Source: Polyangia bacterium (GTDB lineage Bacteria > Myxococcota_A > Polyangia > Polyangiales > Polyangiaceae). From it: 14,201 nt of DNA. A program made the translations under genes and the position numbers. Positions 1 to 7,083 of this stretch are shown one piece after another; positions within the stretch are counted from its first letter, which is position 1; every line of letters starts with the position of its first letter. The stretch covers positions 1 through 14,201 of the forward strand of contig JAUILJ010000095.1 of assembly GCA_030433055.1 (NCBI GenBank). Reading direction: 5' to 3'. The notes beneath the pieces were generated by a model that saw only the letters and a program-made list of their open reading frames with translations, ran no database searches and had not been told where the DNA came from.

Positions 1-186
1 CCCTTCGCCACGGTGATCGCGTCTAACGCGGCAGGCATCCCGTTCACGGATGGTATTGCGCTGCGGCTGGTCCTTCTGTTGGGCGGCCTCGCGATCTGCG
101 TGGCCTACGTCATGCGCTATGCCTCGCGCGTGCGCGCCGATCCATCGCGTTCGCTGGTCGCCAGGGCGAGCCGGGACGCGACCTGA
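1..186 (+). CDS. YfcC-family membrane antiporter, C-terminal fragment
   Basis: The frame is open from base 1 to a TGA at 184-186, giving the last 61 residues of a gene that starts outside the window. Near its start it reads FATVIASNAAGIPFTDGI, followed by one hydrophobic helix (about residues 21-39) and the tail YVMRYASRVRADPSRS. This helix-plus-tail pattern is typical of the C-terminus of YfcC-type proteins (C4-dicarboxylate/DcuC-like, pfam03606 superfamily), inner-membrane carriers often annotated as basic amino acid antiporters. The substrate cannot be read from this piece. Its last 70 bases are overlapped on the opposite strand by the zinc-ribbon gene. The short basic tail after DPSRS is presumably cytoplasmic. 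Family membership is fairly sure from the motif pattern; transport specificity is unknown. Confidence 0.8.
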   Translation, partial: PFATVIASNAAGIPFTDGIALRLVLLLGGLAICVAYVMRYASRVRADPSRSLVARASRDAT

Positions 187-476
187 GCTCGTGGGGTCAC
201 CGGCTCGAAGCGGGGACTGGCCGCCGTCTGCTCGAGGTTCTCGGTGAGGGGATCGGCCATTCGGGTGGTGTCCGCCTCCGAGGGGACACCTCCGGCGATC
301 TCCGGACGACGCATCACCGCGGTCCCGAAAGGCGTATGGCTGTCGAGGTCCGTACGCTCGTCGACGCCCCCCAGCGCGTGGCTCAGATCCGCGCCACATC
401 CGTCACATGGCGGAGGAACGCTGAGCCCACGCCCGATGGCCACATGCTTACCGCACGCGGGGCAGGTGACGACCAT
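117..476 (-). CDS. Small zinc-ribbon protein, unknown function
   Basis: Encodes 119 residues. The N-terminus has a four-cysteine zinc-ribbon pattern, CPACG at residues 5-9 and CDGCG at 24-28 (Cys5, Cys8, Cys24, Cys27). The rest is polar, with many Thr, Pro, Arg and acidic residues and no transmembrane segment, so it is probably disordered. Third positions are strongly G/C through the whole frame, which supports real coding. I chose the ATG at 476 because the protein then begins directly with MVVTCPACG. A GTG at 497 would add seven residues and lies 9 bases after a TAGGAT -10-like element (minus strand, 512-507), so a leaderless start there is a serious alternative. The gene is divergent from the Ser/Thr kinase and may be connected with it (inference only). 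Its 3' end overlaps the antiporter gene antisense by 70 bases. Confidence 0.65.
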   Translation of the reverse strand: MVVTCPACGKHVAIGRGLSVPPPCDGCGADLSHALGGVDERTDLDSHTPFGTAVMRRPEIAGGVPSEADTTRMADPLTENLEQTAASPRFEPVTPRAQVASRLALATSERDGSARTREA

Positions 477-661
477 CGCTGCAGTGCCTGGCTCCACTTC
501 GGCCGAATCCTACACCCCGGCGCGCGACTTTGCAGCGTAGACTCGGGCCTGCCAGCAGCGCGTTTGAGCCAAGAGCCGTCGAATCGTGGTTTAATTTGCG
601 CCCCGGTGGGCGGGCTCGGTTCTTCGTACGCGCCTCCGCGGGCCCTCACTCTGCCTCGCGA
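477..661. promoter_or_regulatory. Divergent control region, zinc-ribbon gene / kinase gene
   Basis: This 185-base stretch lies between two divergent starts and must hold promoters for both. On the minus strand TAGGAT (512-507) stands 9 bases before the GTG at 497. On the plus strand two -10-like hexamers are visible, TAGACT (538-543) and TTTAAT (590-595). A TTGAGC lies at 564-569, but its 20-base spacing to TTTAAT is longer than ideal. No clear Shine-Dalgarno sequence precedes the kinase ATG at 662. The assignments rest on short motifs and are tentative. Confidence 0.35.
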
Positions 662-2263
662 ATGGACCACTTACGCCCTGGAATGCGCCTCGATCGCTAC
701 GAGCTGTTGGCCCCGCTGGCGGCCGGCGGTCAAGGCTCGGTCTGGCGCGTGAAGGACCTGCTCGACCCGGGGGCACCGCGCGCCGTGAAGCTGGTGGACC
801 TCGTGCAGGGCAGCCCCGACGGAATCGAGCGCGTGCGGCGGGAGGCTCATCAGCTGGCGCAGCTCGACCACCCGTCCATCGTGCCCTGCCACGGTCTCTT
901 CGAGGATGTGAAAGAGAGCGTGCTAGGGCTCGTCGTTACGTACGTCGAGGGCACGTCGGTGGGTGGGCTCTTGTCGGACCCGCGATTCGACGCGAGGAGG
1001 CGGCGACTGCTGCTCCAGCACCTTGCCGATGCGCTGGCGTTCATCCACGCGCGTCAGATCGTCCATCGGGACCTGAAGCTCGACAACGTCCTGGTCGATG
1101 GGCGTTTCCTGGAGGATCCAGCAAACGCCCAACACGTGAAGCTGATCGACTTCGGGATCGCGTTGGCCCCAACAGGAGGTCGCAAGCTGACCCAAGCTGG
1201 GCACGTGGTCGGAACGCCGTCATACATGGCCCCAGAGACCCTGGACGCTTCCTGGGGGGGCAGCATGAACGCGCCCACGGTGGACGTGTTTGCGTTTGGG
1301 GTGATGGCGTGGCGCATGTTTCTCCCCGGGCACCCGAGCAACGTTCAAAACGCCCGGAACCTGGCGGACTACGCGATCGCCTATCGCCGCATGAAGACCG
1401 AGCCCGGCGCCTGGCTCGCGGAGCTCGACACGCGCCCCGAGCTACGTTGGCTACGCCAGTGCCTCGCGTTGGAGCCCGAGCGAAGGCTTGCCGACGGAGC
1501 AGCCCTGGTGGACGCGCTACGCGCATCGCAGATGCCAGCCTCTGCCGAGGAGCTCGCGGCGACCCAGGTGGCGGGCCAGGGCTACACCCCAGCGGTCGCG
1601 TCTCAGCTTCGTTCAGGCGCTGAGGGCCCCTACGGGCCAACACCGTCCTGTGCGCCCACCGCGTACTCCCCTGGGCAAAGCGCCCCGTCGGCTGAGCTCG
1701 TCGCGGGCGCGTCGGGCGCGGGGTACGGGCCTCCACCGAGGCCAGCTCGGTCCAGCCGCTTCGTCATTGGCCTGGCGATTGGCGTGCTGGCTGCCGTCAT
1801 CTTCGCGGGCGTGGCGGTCGTCGGTGTCTCCGGCGCTGCGCTCGTTGCGTTCGGGGACCGTGCGCGCAGTGGATCCGGACCCCCTGACTCGACCTGTGTG
1901 CCAGGGAGTGTGGTGCCTGCCACTCGGGAGGTGACGCTCTGGGTTGGGCCGGTCGAGCTGTCCGACAACGGGGGCACGCGGAACCTCCGTAGCGATGAGG
2001 CCGTGTGTTTGACCAACCTACGAAGCAGGGAGCTCCGTTGCGCGCGAGGCAACAAGTGGAGCCCGACGATCAAGGCCCAGGTCGGCGATCTGCTGAACTC
2101 CGGCTCCGGCATCCAGGTGCAGTTCGAGCAGGCGGGGGTCAGCCATACCCTCGCCCAGCGCGCCGACTTGGGGCTGAGCACCGTGACTTGCCCCAAGTCG
2201 GGTTGGCTGATGCCGATGCCCACGAACCCCAGGCTGCAGAACCTACCGGTGTTTCCGCGCTAG
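662..2263 (+). CDS. Membrane-anchored Ser/Thr protein kinase (Hanks type)
   Basis: Encodes 533 residues. The kinase domain covers about residues 13-285: glycine-rich loop AAGGQGSVW (20-28), ATP-binding Lys43 in RAVKLV, likely helix-C Glu61, catalytic loop HRDLKLDN (135-142), DFG at 163-165 and APE at 190-192. All core catalytic residues are present and it is an RD kinase, so it should be active. A Pro/Ser/Ala-rich linker (about 290-366) leads to one transmembrane helix (about 367-398). A C-terminal domain of about 135 residues follows, with four cysteines (412, 449, 460, 510), presumably outside the cytoplasm. I do not recognise this domain; it could sense an envelope signal. The frame stays open upstream to a TTG at 530, but ATG 662 is preferred because MDHLRPGMRLDRYELL is a typical short lead into such kinases. 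The gene converges with the DUF1552 gene, 39 bases away. Confidence 0.93.
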   Translation: MDHLRPGMRLDRYELLAPLAAGGQGSVWRVKDLLDPGAPRAVKLVDLVQGSPDGIERVRREAHQLAQLDHPSIVPCHGLFEDVKESVLGLVVTYVEGTSVGGLLSDPRFDARRRRLLLQHLADALAFIHARQIVHRDLKLDNVLVDGRFLEDPANAQHVKLIDFGIALAPTGGRKLTQAGHVVGTPSYMAPETLDASWGGSMNAPTVDVFAFGVMAWRMFLPGHPSNVQNARNLADYAIAYRRMKTEPGAWLAELDTRPELRWLRQCLALEPERRLADGAALVDALRASQMPASAEELAATQVAGQGYTPAVASQLRSGAEGPYGPTPSCAPTAYSPGQSAPSAELVAGASGAGYGPPPRPARSSRFVIGLAIGVLAAVIFAGVAVVGVSGAALVAFGDRARSGSGPPDSTCVPGSVVPATREVTLWVGPVELSDNGGTRNLRSDEAVCLTNLRSRELRCARGNKWSPTIKAQVGDLLNSGSGIQVQFEQAGVSHTLAQRADLGLSTVTCPKSGWLMPMPTNPRLQNLPVFPR

Positions 2264-2302
2264 AACGCAGGTGTCCCTGTGAGGTCGTCGTCCGGGTTGG
2301 GG

Positions 2303-3733
2303 CTAGGCCTTGAGCTGATCGAACTCGCCCTGCTCGCCGTAGCTCAGGTCGCCAAATGACGAGTAAGGGTTGCCGCTGTCGTCGGTCGCACCCACCGCGT
2401 TCAGCAACGTGGTGAGCAGGCGGTTGTGAGCGGCGCCGGTGTCGCTCATCAGATTGCCGTCCTTGGAGCAGTCGATGACCTGACCCTGGCGCAAGTAGCC
2501 AGCGCCAGAGCCTGCGATCACCACCGGCAGGTTGCGGAAGTCATGAGCCTTTCCGTCGGATAGCTCGCTGATCCACATCACCACGCTGTCATCGAGCATC
2601 GTTCCGTTGCTGCCGTTGAACATGTCGAGATAGGTGAGCAGGTCGTTCATGCGACTGGCGTAGTAGGTGTCGACTTCCGTGATGAAGTTCTCGATCCCGG
2701 GGATGTCACCGCCCTCGGCGTCGTCTCGACCGTTGCGGTGGGACAGCTGGTGATGGTTGAACTCATGGTTCATGCCGTCCCAGCGGAAGGTGGGACCCGA
2801 CGCGCCGCTGGAGAACTTGATCGTCGCCACGCGGTTCACGTCGCACGCCATCGTCAGGGCCGTGAGCTTCATCATCAGCCGCGCGATCTCGTTGAACTCG
2901 CCGTCGCTACCCACCTGGTTCGAGTCCATCATGTCGAAGCGATCGACCCCGTCGAGATTGAGAGCCGCGACGGTGTCGGGGGAGCACGCAGAGCTCATCC
3001 CCGTCTCCACGTCTCTCACCAGCGCGAGCCAGTCGTCGAGCAGCTTGGTGTCGTCGCTGCTCATCGGGGTTCGCTTGAGGTCGTTCAGATCGTCTCGCAC
3101 CAGGTCCACCAGGCTCTGGCCGCGCTTCATCACCCGGTCGTCGCCTTCGGAGCCGGAGATCAGTCCGGTGAACGAGCGGTACACGTTGTACGGGTTGTTC
3201 TCGCCCGCGTAGGGCGTCTGCGGGCCCGAGTAGGAGCAGTAGTTGAGCACGTTGTTGCCGCCCCGCCCGACCTGCATCACGAGGGGCGCCTTGGCGCCGA
3301 TGTTCAGGCTCTTCGACGCCGCGAAGTCCACGGACTCGCCCGCCGCGAAGATGTCCGGGTCCGTTGTGGGCTGCCCGGTGAGCTTGCAGGCCATGCCCTT
3401 CATGTGGTCGTCACCTGGTAGCTCGTCCCAGTTGAAGCCCCGCGGCGCCATGTGAATACCACGCGGAACCAACAGCCGGTCCGCGAACGAACTCATCGGC
3501 TCGAGCGCGCGTCCCTGGAGCGACGAGGCGCTGATCTGCCCGGAGTCCACGCTGGGGAAGAAGCGATCCATGTTCACGCCGTTGGGCGTGAAGAGGATGA
3601 TCAGCCTTCGGATTGGATCCGTGGGTGCGGCCAGTACACGTCCCGCGAGGGAACTCAGCAGGGGGATGCCCAGCGCCACGCCACCGACTCCGCGCAGGAA
3701 GTTGCGACGAGTAGTCACCGTCTTCTTGTTCAT
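2303..3733 (-). CDS. DUF1552 family protein, Tat-exported
   Basis: Encodes 476 residues. The N-terminus carries a twin-arginine signal: TTRRNFLRG at residues 7-15, a hydrophobic stretch, then an Ala-x-Ala-like cleavage region near VLAAP (33-37). This predicts export of a folded, possibly cofactor-bearing protein. The mature part has features recalled for DUF1552: an early strand followed by TPNGVNMDRFFP (49-60), the DDRVMKRGQSLVDLV block near 200, a His-rich MNHEFNHHQLSH near 321-332, and a conserved C-terminal WISELSDGKAH. The biochemical function of the family is not established. The frame extends upstream to 4036, but ATG 3733 is correct: it places the Tat signal at the N-terminus, has GGAGG four bases before it (3742-3738), and overlaps the upstream stop as ATGA. 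It is the second gene of a two-gene operon with the DUF1592-type protein, so the products probably act together. Confidence 0.92.
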   Translation of the reverse strand: MNKKTVTTRRNFLRGVGGVALGIPLLSSLAGRVLAAPTDPIRRLIILFTPNGVNMDRFFPSVDSGQISASSLQGRALEPMSSFADRLLVPRGIHMAPRGFNWDELPGDDHMKGMACKLTGQPTTDPDIFAAGESVDFAASKSLNIGAKAPLVMQVGRGGNNVLNYCSYSGPQTPYAGENNPYNVYRSFTGLISGSEGDDRVMKRGQSLVDLVRDDLNDLKRTPMSSDDTKLLDDWLALVRDVETGMSSACSPDTVAALNLDGVDRFDMMDSNQVGSDGEFNEIARLMMKLTALTMACDVNRVATIKFSSGASGPTFRWDGMNHEFNHHQLSHRNGRDDAEGGDIPGIENFITEVDTYYASRMNDLLTYLDMFNGSNGTMLDDSVVMWISELSDGKAHDFRNLPVVIAGSGAGYLRQGQVIDCSKDGNLMSDTGAAHNRLLTTLLNAVGATDDSGNPYSSFGDLSYGEQGEFDQLKA

Positions 3734-5475
3734 TTTGCCTCCGGTGCGCGGCTGCGGAACGTGTCGCTGACGACGATATCGACCAGCAGATCCAAGATCG
3801 TGTAGTCGGGGTTGTTCATCTTCTTCGATAGCGAGTCGATGATCCGAAGGTCGATGCCCTGAGCGCGACGACCGAACGCAAACTCGACCCAGTTCTTGGC
3901 GTAGCAGCTGTGGGCCTCTGGAGCGTCGCCAAGGGCCTTCGAGAAGTCGATCGGGCCCTGGTAGCTGACCTCCCGTTCTCCGAACAGCGCGGTGCCGGTG
4001 CTGTCCACCGCCTGACCTGTGTCCATGTTCTGCCACGACCCCACGGCGTTGTAGTGCTCGAAGGGGAACCCGGTAGGGTTGATGATGCTATGGCAGAAGT
4101 TGCACTCGTCTGGTGACGTCTGCACTCCCACCCGTTGCCTCGTGGTAACGATGTCTGGGGTGATCTCCGGCAGAGGCGTCATCTCGGCACCAGCGGGTGG
4201 TGAACCGATCTTCCTGCACAGCACATACTTCTGGATCAGCGCACCGCGCAGGATCGGCGAGGTGCGGACGACTTGCGCGTGGGAGGCCAAGAACCCTACT
4301 CGTGTGAAGAGCCCGGAGCGCTCCGCCGGATCCAGCGTCGCCTGTGTCAGCTCGGCGCCATAGGCGCTGCCGTCGAGACCATAGAGCGGCGCGGTGAGGT
4401 TGTTGACGAACGCGGTGTTGTCGGTCAGCAGAGCCTGGAAGCCGCCCCGCTTCTCGAACACGATGTAGTCGACGAAGCGCAGTGTCTCCTCTTTCAAATA
4501 GGGGATGGTCTCCGCCTTGAAAGCCGGAAACAGCGTCTCGTCACGGACGAAGTCGGTCCAGCGCGCTCCCTCGGTGCCTTCCAGGCGCAGGTAGCGCTCG
4601 TGGAAGGTCTTCACCATGGCGTGAGCGCGGGGCTCCTTGAGCATGCGCAGCGCTTGCTCGCGGACCTTCTCCGGCTGCGTCAGCTCGTCTCGCAGAGCTG
4701 CGTCGAACAGCGCCTTGTCGGGCATGCTGTTCCAGAGCGCGTAGCTCAGTCGGCTCGCGACCTCGTAGGAGTTCAGCTGGATGTTGTCGCCGACGCGCTC
4801 GGTGGACAGCTCCGCACGGGTCAGGAAGCTCGGAGACTGCAGGAAGCCCTCCACCACGAGCTCGATGCCTTCATCGAAGCTACCCGTCGCGGTGGTCTGC
4901 GCGCGCCCGGCGTACAGCGCCTCGAAGCGCGTCTGCTCGGCGCTGGTGAGGGGACGCCGAAAGGCGCGCGCGCCGAAGCTGGAGATGAACTGGCTCGCGC
5001 ACTCCGCTCCGTCGCCGCTCGGCGTACAGGGCAGGATCGAGTCGTGAATTGCCTGCGTGGAAATGGCCGTCTTGGCCAGGGCAGCGGCGGAGTCCTTGTA
5101 TCCGGTCCAAGCGCGGTCATCCATGCTCCCGACGGCTTCCGGGGGCAGTGAGTTTGAGGGCGTCAGCTGCGGCGCGTTGAACAGGTCCTGGACGGTGTGG
5201 TCGTACTGCAGGTGGCTGAGCCGCGGGATGCGACTCGCGGGAGGGATGGCGTCCGGAGCGACCGTGCCGCTGCCACCGTTCCCGGAGCTGCTCCCCGCAC
5301 CATCCGAGCCGCCTGCCGCACCGACCGAGCCTTTGCATCCGACGGGCAACGCTCCCAGCGCCAGAGCCAACGCGCCGAAGGCTAGCCAGCGCTTGCGGCG
5401 AGCACCTGCTGCATCGCGGGTGGTGTGCTCTTGCTCCGGTGCACCGGAGTCAGAGCCGTGTGGAGTTTGCCCCAT
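3730..5475 (-). CDS. DUF1592/DUF1588/DUF1585 lipoprotein-like with CxxCH motif
   Basis: Encodes 581 residues. A charged N-terminus (ARRKRW, 25-30), a hydrophobic segment and LPVGC at 43-47 look like a lipoprotein signal with Cys47 as anchor, although Pro at -3 is unusual. A Gly/Ser-rich linker (51-70) follows. Domains in order, from remembered family patterns: DUF1587-like RIPRLSHLQYDHTVQDLF (82-99), DUF1595-like FGARAFRRPLT (167-177), DUF1592 with SYEVASRLSYALW (236-248), DUF1588 with RSGLFTRVGFLASHA (386-400) through NPTGFPFEHY, and DUF1585 from about 508 to the end. CNFCH (458-462) is a c-type heme-like CxxCH motif. A role in periplasmic redox chemistry is suggested but unproven. The start at ATG 5475 is chosen because GAGG lies five bases upstream; a longer frame to 5583 adds an unlikely basic extension. 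It is the first gene of the operon with DUF1552. Confidence 0.92.
   Translation of the reverse strand: MGQTPHGSDSGAPEQEHTTRDAAGARRKRWLAFGALALALGALPVGCKGSVGAAGGSDGAGSSSGNGGSGTVAPDAIPPASRIPRLSHLQYDHTVQDLFNAPQLTPSNSLPPEAVGSMDDRAWTGYKDSAAALAKTAISTQAIHDSILPCTPSGDGAECASQFISSFGARAFRRPLTSAEQTRFEALYAGRAQTTATGSFDEGIELVVEGFLQSPSFLTRAELSTERVGDNIQLNSYEVASRLSYALWNSMPDKALFDAALRDELTQPEKVREQALRMLKEPRAHAMVKTFHERYLRLEGTEGARWTDFVRDETLFPAFKAETIPYLKEETLRFVDYIVFEKRGGFQALLTDNTAFVNNLTAPLYGLDGSAYGAELTQATLDPAERSGLFTRVGFLASHAQVVRTSPILRGALIQKYVLCRKIGSPPAGAEMTPLPEITPDIVTTRQRVGVQTSPDECNFCHSIINPTGFPFEHYNAVGSWQNMDTGQAVDSTGTALFGEREVSYQGPIDFSKALGDAPEAHSCYAKNWVEFAFGRRAQGIDLRIIDSLSKKMNNPDYTILDLLVDIVVSDTFRSRAPEAK
3738..3742 (-). 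promoter_or_regulatory. Shine-Dalgarno for the DUF1552 gene
   Basis: GGAGG on the minus strand, four bases (CAAA) before the ATG at 3733. It lies inside the last codons of the DUF1592 gene. Together with the ATGA start-stop overlap (3733-3730) it fixes the DUF1552 start and indicates translational coupling. Confidence 0.85.
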
Positions 5476-5969
5476 GGGAACCTCGCGACCTCGCGCCCCG
5501 ATCAGCGCGCGGCGAACAGTGTTGGAGAGGAGTTTGCGGCGTGGGGCGCTGTTCCCTGCGGAGCGAGCCCCCTGCCACCGCACCTACGTAGCCTAACGGG
5601 GTGAGCGCAGGTGAGAACCATTGACCCGATAAAAGCGATAAGCGCTCGGATTCGAGATCAGTCTACCGCCTCTATATGCGCATGGTTACGCGCGCTTACG
5701 TCTTGGCTGTAGAAATCTTGGACCATTCTGCCACGGAAACGCAGGGGTGATTCCCGCACAGCAACACACCTCGACGCTGGTCCACGATTTGCCATGTGTG
5801 AATTCATGCGGTTGGATGGCGCAAACTTCCGATTCCAGCTCTCCGGGACGCGCGCGAGCGACCCGCGGGCCGGCCGCGACCCCGGGCGATCCCCGGTGTT
5901 TCGAGCAGTAAAGGCCCGATTAGGGTTGCATTGGGAGGCGACTTGGGTCTCGAACGTGTACGCGTCGTG
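5476..5969. other. Intergenic region between divergent DUF1592 operon and RNA methyltransferase
   Basis: This is 494 bases with no gene I can support. The middle part (about 5620-5800) is visibly less GC-rich than its surroundings. It contains a direct repeat CGATAA at 5627-5632 and 5636-5641 (9-base period), an 8-base palindrome ATGCGCAT at 5676-5683, and TTACG twice at 10-base spacing (5686-5690, 5696-5700). The right part has a GC-rich imperfect palindrome around 5864-5878 and a short CCGGG/CCCGG hairpin near 5884-5898. It must contain promoters for both flanking transcription units; I cannot place them with confidence. GGAGG at 5934-5938 lies in front of an in-frame TTG at 5943. Confidence 0.5.
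5481..5484 (-). promoter_or_regulatory. Shine-Dalgarno for the DUF1592 gene
   Basis: GAGG on the minus strand with a five-base spacer (TTCCC) to the ATG at 5475. It supports this start over the more distal one at 5583. Confidence 0.7.
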
Positions 5970-7067
5970 ATGAGTCCACCCAAGCCAGCCCTTGAAACGC
6001 GGCCCCTCCTGTGCCCCGTGATGCGTGAATGTGGTGGCTGCCCATGGATGCATCGAGACCTAGCCGTCCAGCACACGCACAAGCTCGAGGCGTTGGTCGA
6101 AGCACTCACGCTGGCCAACGTGAGCTTCCCTGCGCCCAGGTTGTTCGCGCACGGGGTGAGCCTTGGATACCGCAATCGATTGCGCCTGCGTGTGGACGAG
6201 CGCGGCGCAGCCGTGTTCTTCAACCCAAACAAGCTCCCGACCTGCGCCGTGCTGCAGCCGACGCTCGCGAGCGCAGTGGCTCAGCTTCAGGGACTGGGCG
6301 CGCTCGGTGGGCTGATCGGAGCCAAGCACCTCGAGCTGCGGACCGGTGACGATCGACGTGTCGCGCTGTGCGTTTACGCTGGCGCGCCGCTGCCCGAAGC
6401 CGCTCGCTCCGAGCTTCGCCGCTCGGTCCCCGCCGACTGGATCGTCGGCTTCGCGGGCGACGCGCGCATGCCCTCGTTGCGTTATTACCTTGAGGAAAAA
6501 CTGGGAGCGGGCGCGGCCGAGCCGCTGAGCTACCTCGTGCCCATCTCCAGCTTCGTTCAGGTCAACAGCGCGGTGAATCGCGCGCTGGTCGCGCAGCTAC
6601 GGCGGCTCGTGCGTGACTCCGGGCTCGAGAGCTTCTGCGATCTGTTTTGCGGCGCGGGCAACTTCACGCTGCCGCTCCTCGCGGATGGGCTGTCTGGGGA
6701 GTCCATCGAGGTCGACGCCCACGCGATTCGTGCCCTGGCCGCTGCGGTCGCGGGTGGGAGCGCGCGCTCCGGCCATCACGTTGCGCGGGCAGCCGACGCG
6801 CGCCTCGCGATCGAGTCGCTGGAACCTCGAGAGCTGCTGCTCGCAAACCCACCGCGTGCCGGTCTGAAGCTGCACGCGGGGGGCGCGGCACGTTTCGCGA
6901 GCCGCGCCGCGCGCTGCCTGGCGCTGTGCTCCTGCAGTCCGCAGAGCCTCGCGCGCGATCTGGCTCAGATTTTACCGTGTGGATTCGACCTGCGGGAACT
7001 GCTCGTGTTCGACATGTTCCCGCACACTCGACATCTGGAGACGTTGGCTTGGCTCGAGCGGCGCTAG
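5970..7067 (+). CDS. RNA 5-methyluridine methyltransferase, TrmA/RlmD family
   Basis: Encodes 365 residues. It transfers a methyl group from S-adenosylmethionine to C5 of a uridine in tRNA or rRNA; which RNA is unknown. An iron-sulfur-type cysteine set is present: CPVMRECGGC (Cys15, Cys21, Cys24) and Cys92 in PTCAVLQP, spaced as in RlmD. FVQVN (195-199) matches the family's FxQxN motif, DLFCGAGNFTLPL (224-236) is the SAM-binding motif, Cys322 in CSCSPQSLARDL is the expected nucleophile, and Glu357 in FPHTRHLE the expected base. Motif IV reads NPPRAG (293-298) where the family normally has DPPRxG. There is no N-terminal TRAM domain, so the protein is shorter than RlmD of E. coli. ATG 5970 is preferred; the frame is open to a TTG at 5931, and the extra codons have poor third-position GC. 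It converges with the helicase gene, 16 bases apart. Confidence 0.9.
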   Translation: MSPPKPALETRPLLCPVMRECGGCPWMHRDLAVQHTHKLEALVEALTLANVSFPAPRLFAHGVSLGYRNRLRLRVDERGAAVFFNPNKLPTCAVLQPTLASAVAQLQGLGALGGLIGAKHLELRTGDDRRVALCVYAGAPLPEAARSELRRSVPADWIVGFAGDARMPSLRYYLEEKLGAGAAEPLSYLVPISSFVQVNSAVNRALVAQLRRLVRDSGLESFCDLFCGAGNFTLPLLADGLSGESIEVDAHAIRALAAAVAGGSARSGHHVARAADARLAIESLEPRELLLANPPRAGLKLHAGGAARFASRAARCLALCSCSPQSLARDLAQILPCGFDLRELLVFDMFPHTRHLETLAWLERR

Positions 7068-7083
7068 TCCCCGCGCCGAGCTC

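Noticed and set aside
587..599. Sigma-54-like TGGTTTAATTTGC upstream of the kinase
   Set aside because: The spacing between the GG and GC dinucleotides is two bases too short.
530..661. Upstream extension of the kinase starting at TTG 530
   Set aside because: TTG is a rare start. The added 44 residues are Arg/Ser/Pro-rich without similarity, and ATG 662 gives the usual short lead into the kinase domain.
1041..1736. Long open frame on the minus strand inside the kinase gene
   Set aside because: Very rich in Arg, Pro and Ser with no motif. It lies opposite the kinase catalytic core and its linker, so it is a shadow frame.
2264..2302. Possible bidirectional terminator between the convergent kinase and DUF1552 genes
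   Set aside because: No convincing hairpin followed by a T run in either direction within the 39 bases.
3734..4036. Upstream extension of the DUF1552 gene to 4036
   Set aside because: It would bury the Tat signal about 100 residues inside the protein and overlap the DUF1592 gene out of frame. The ATGA overlap with GGAGG at 3733 is far better.
4273..5151. Long open frame on the plus strand opposite the DUF1592 gene
   Set aside because: It mirrors a strongly recognisable gene on the other strand. Its Val/Leu/Arg/Gln-rich composition is typical of antisense frames in high-GC DNA.
5884..5898. CCGGG-loop-CCCGG hairpin upstream of the methyltransferase as a terminator or riboswitch
   Set aside because: Only a five-base stem with no T run and no conserved riboswitch core; such hairpins are common in DNA this GC-rich.
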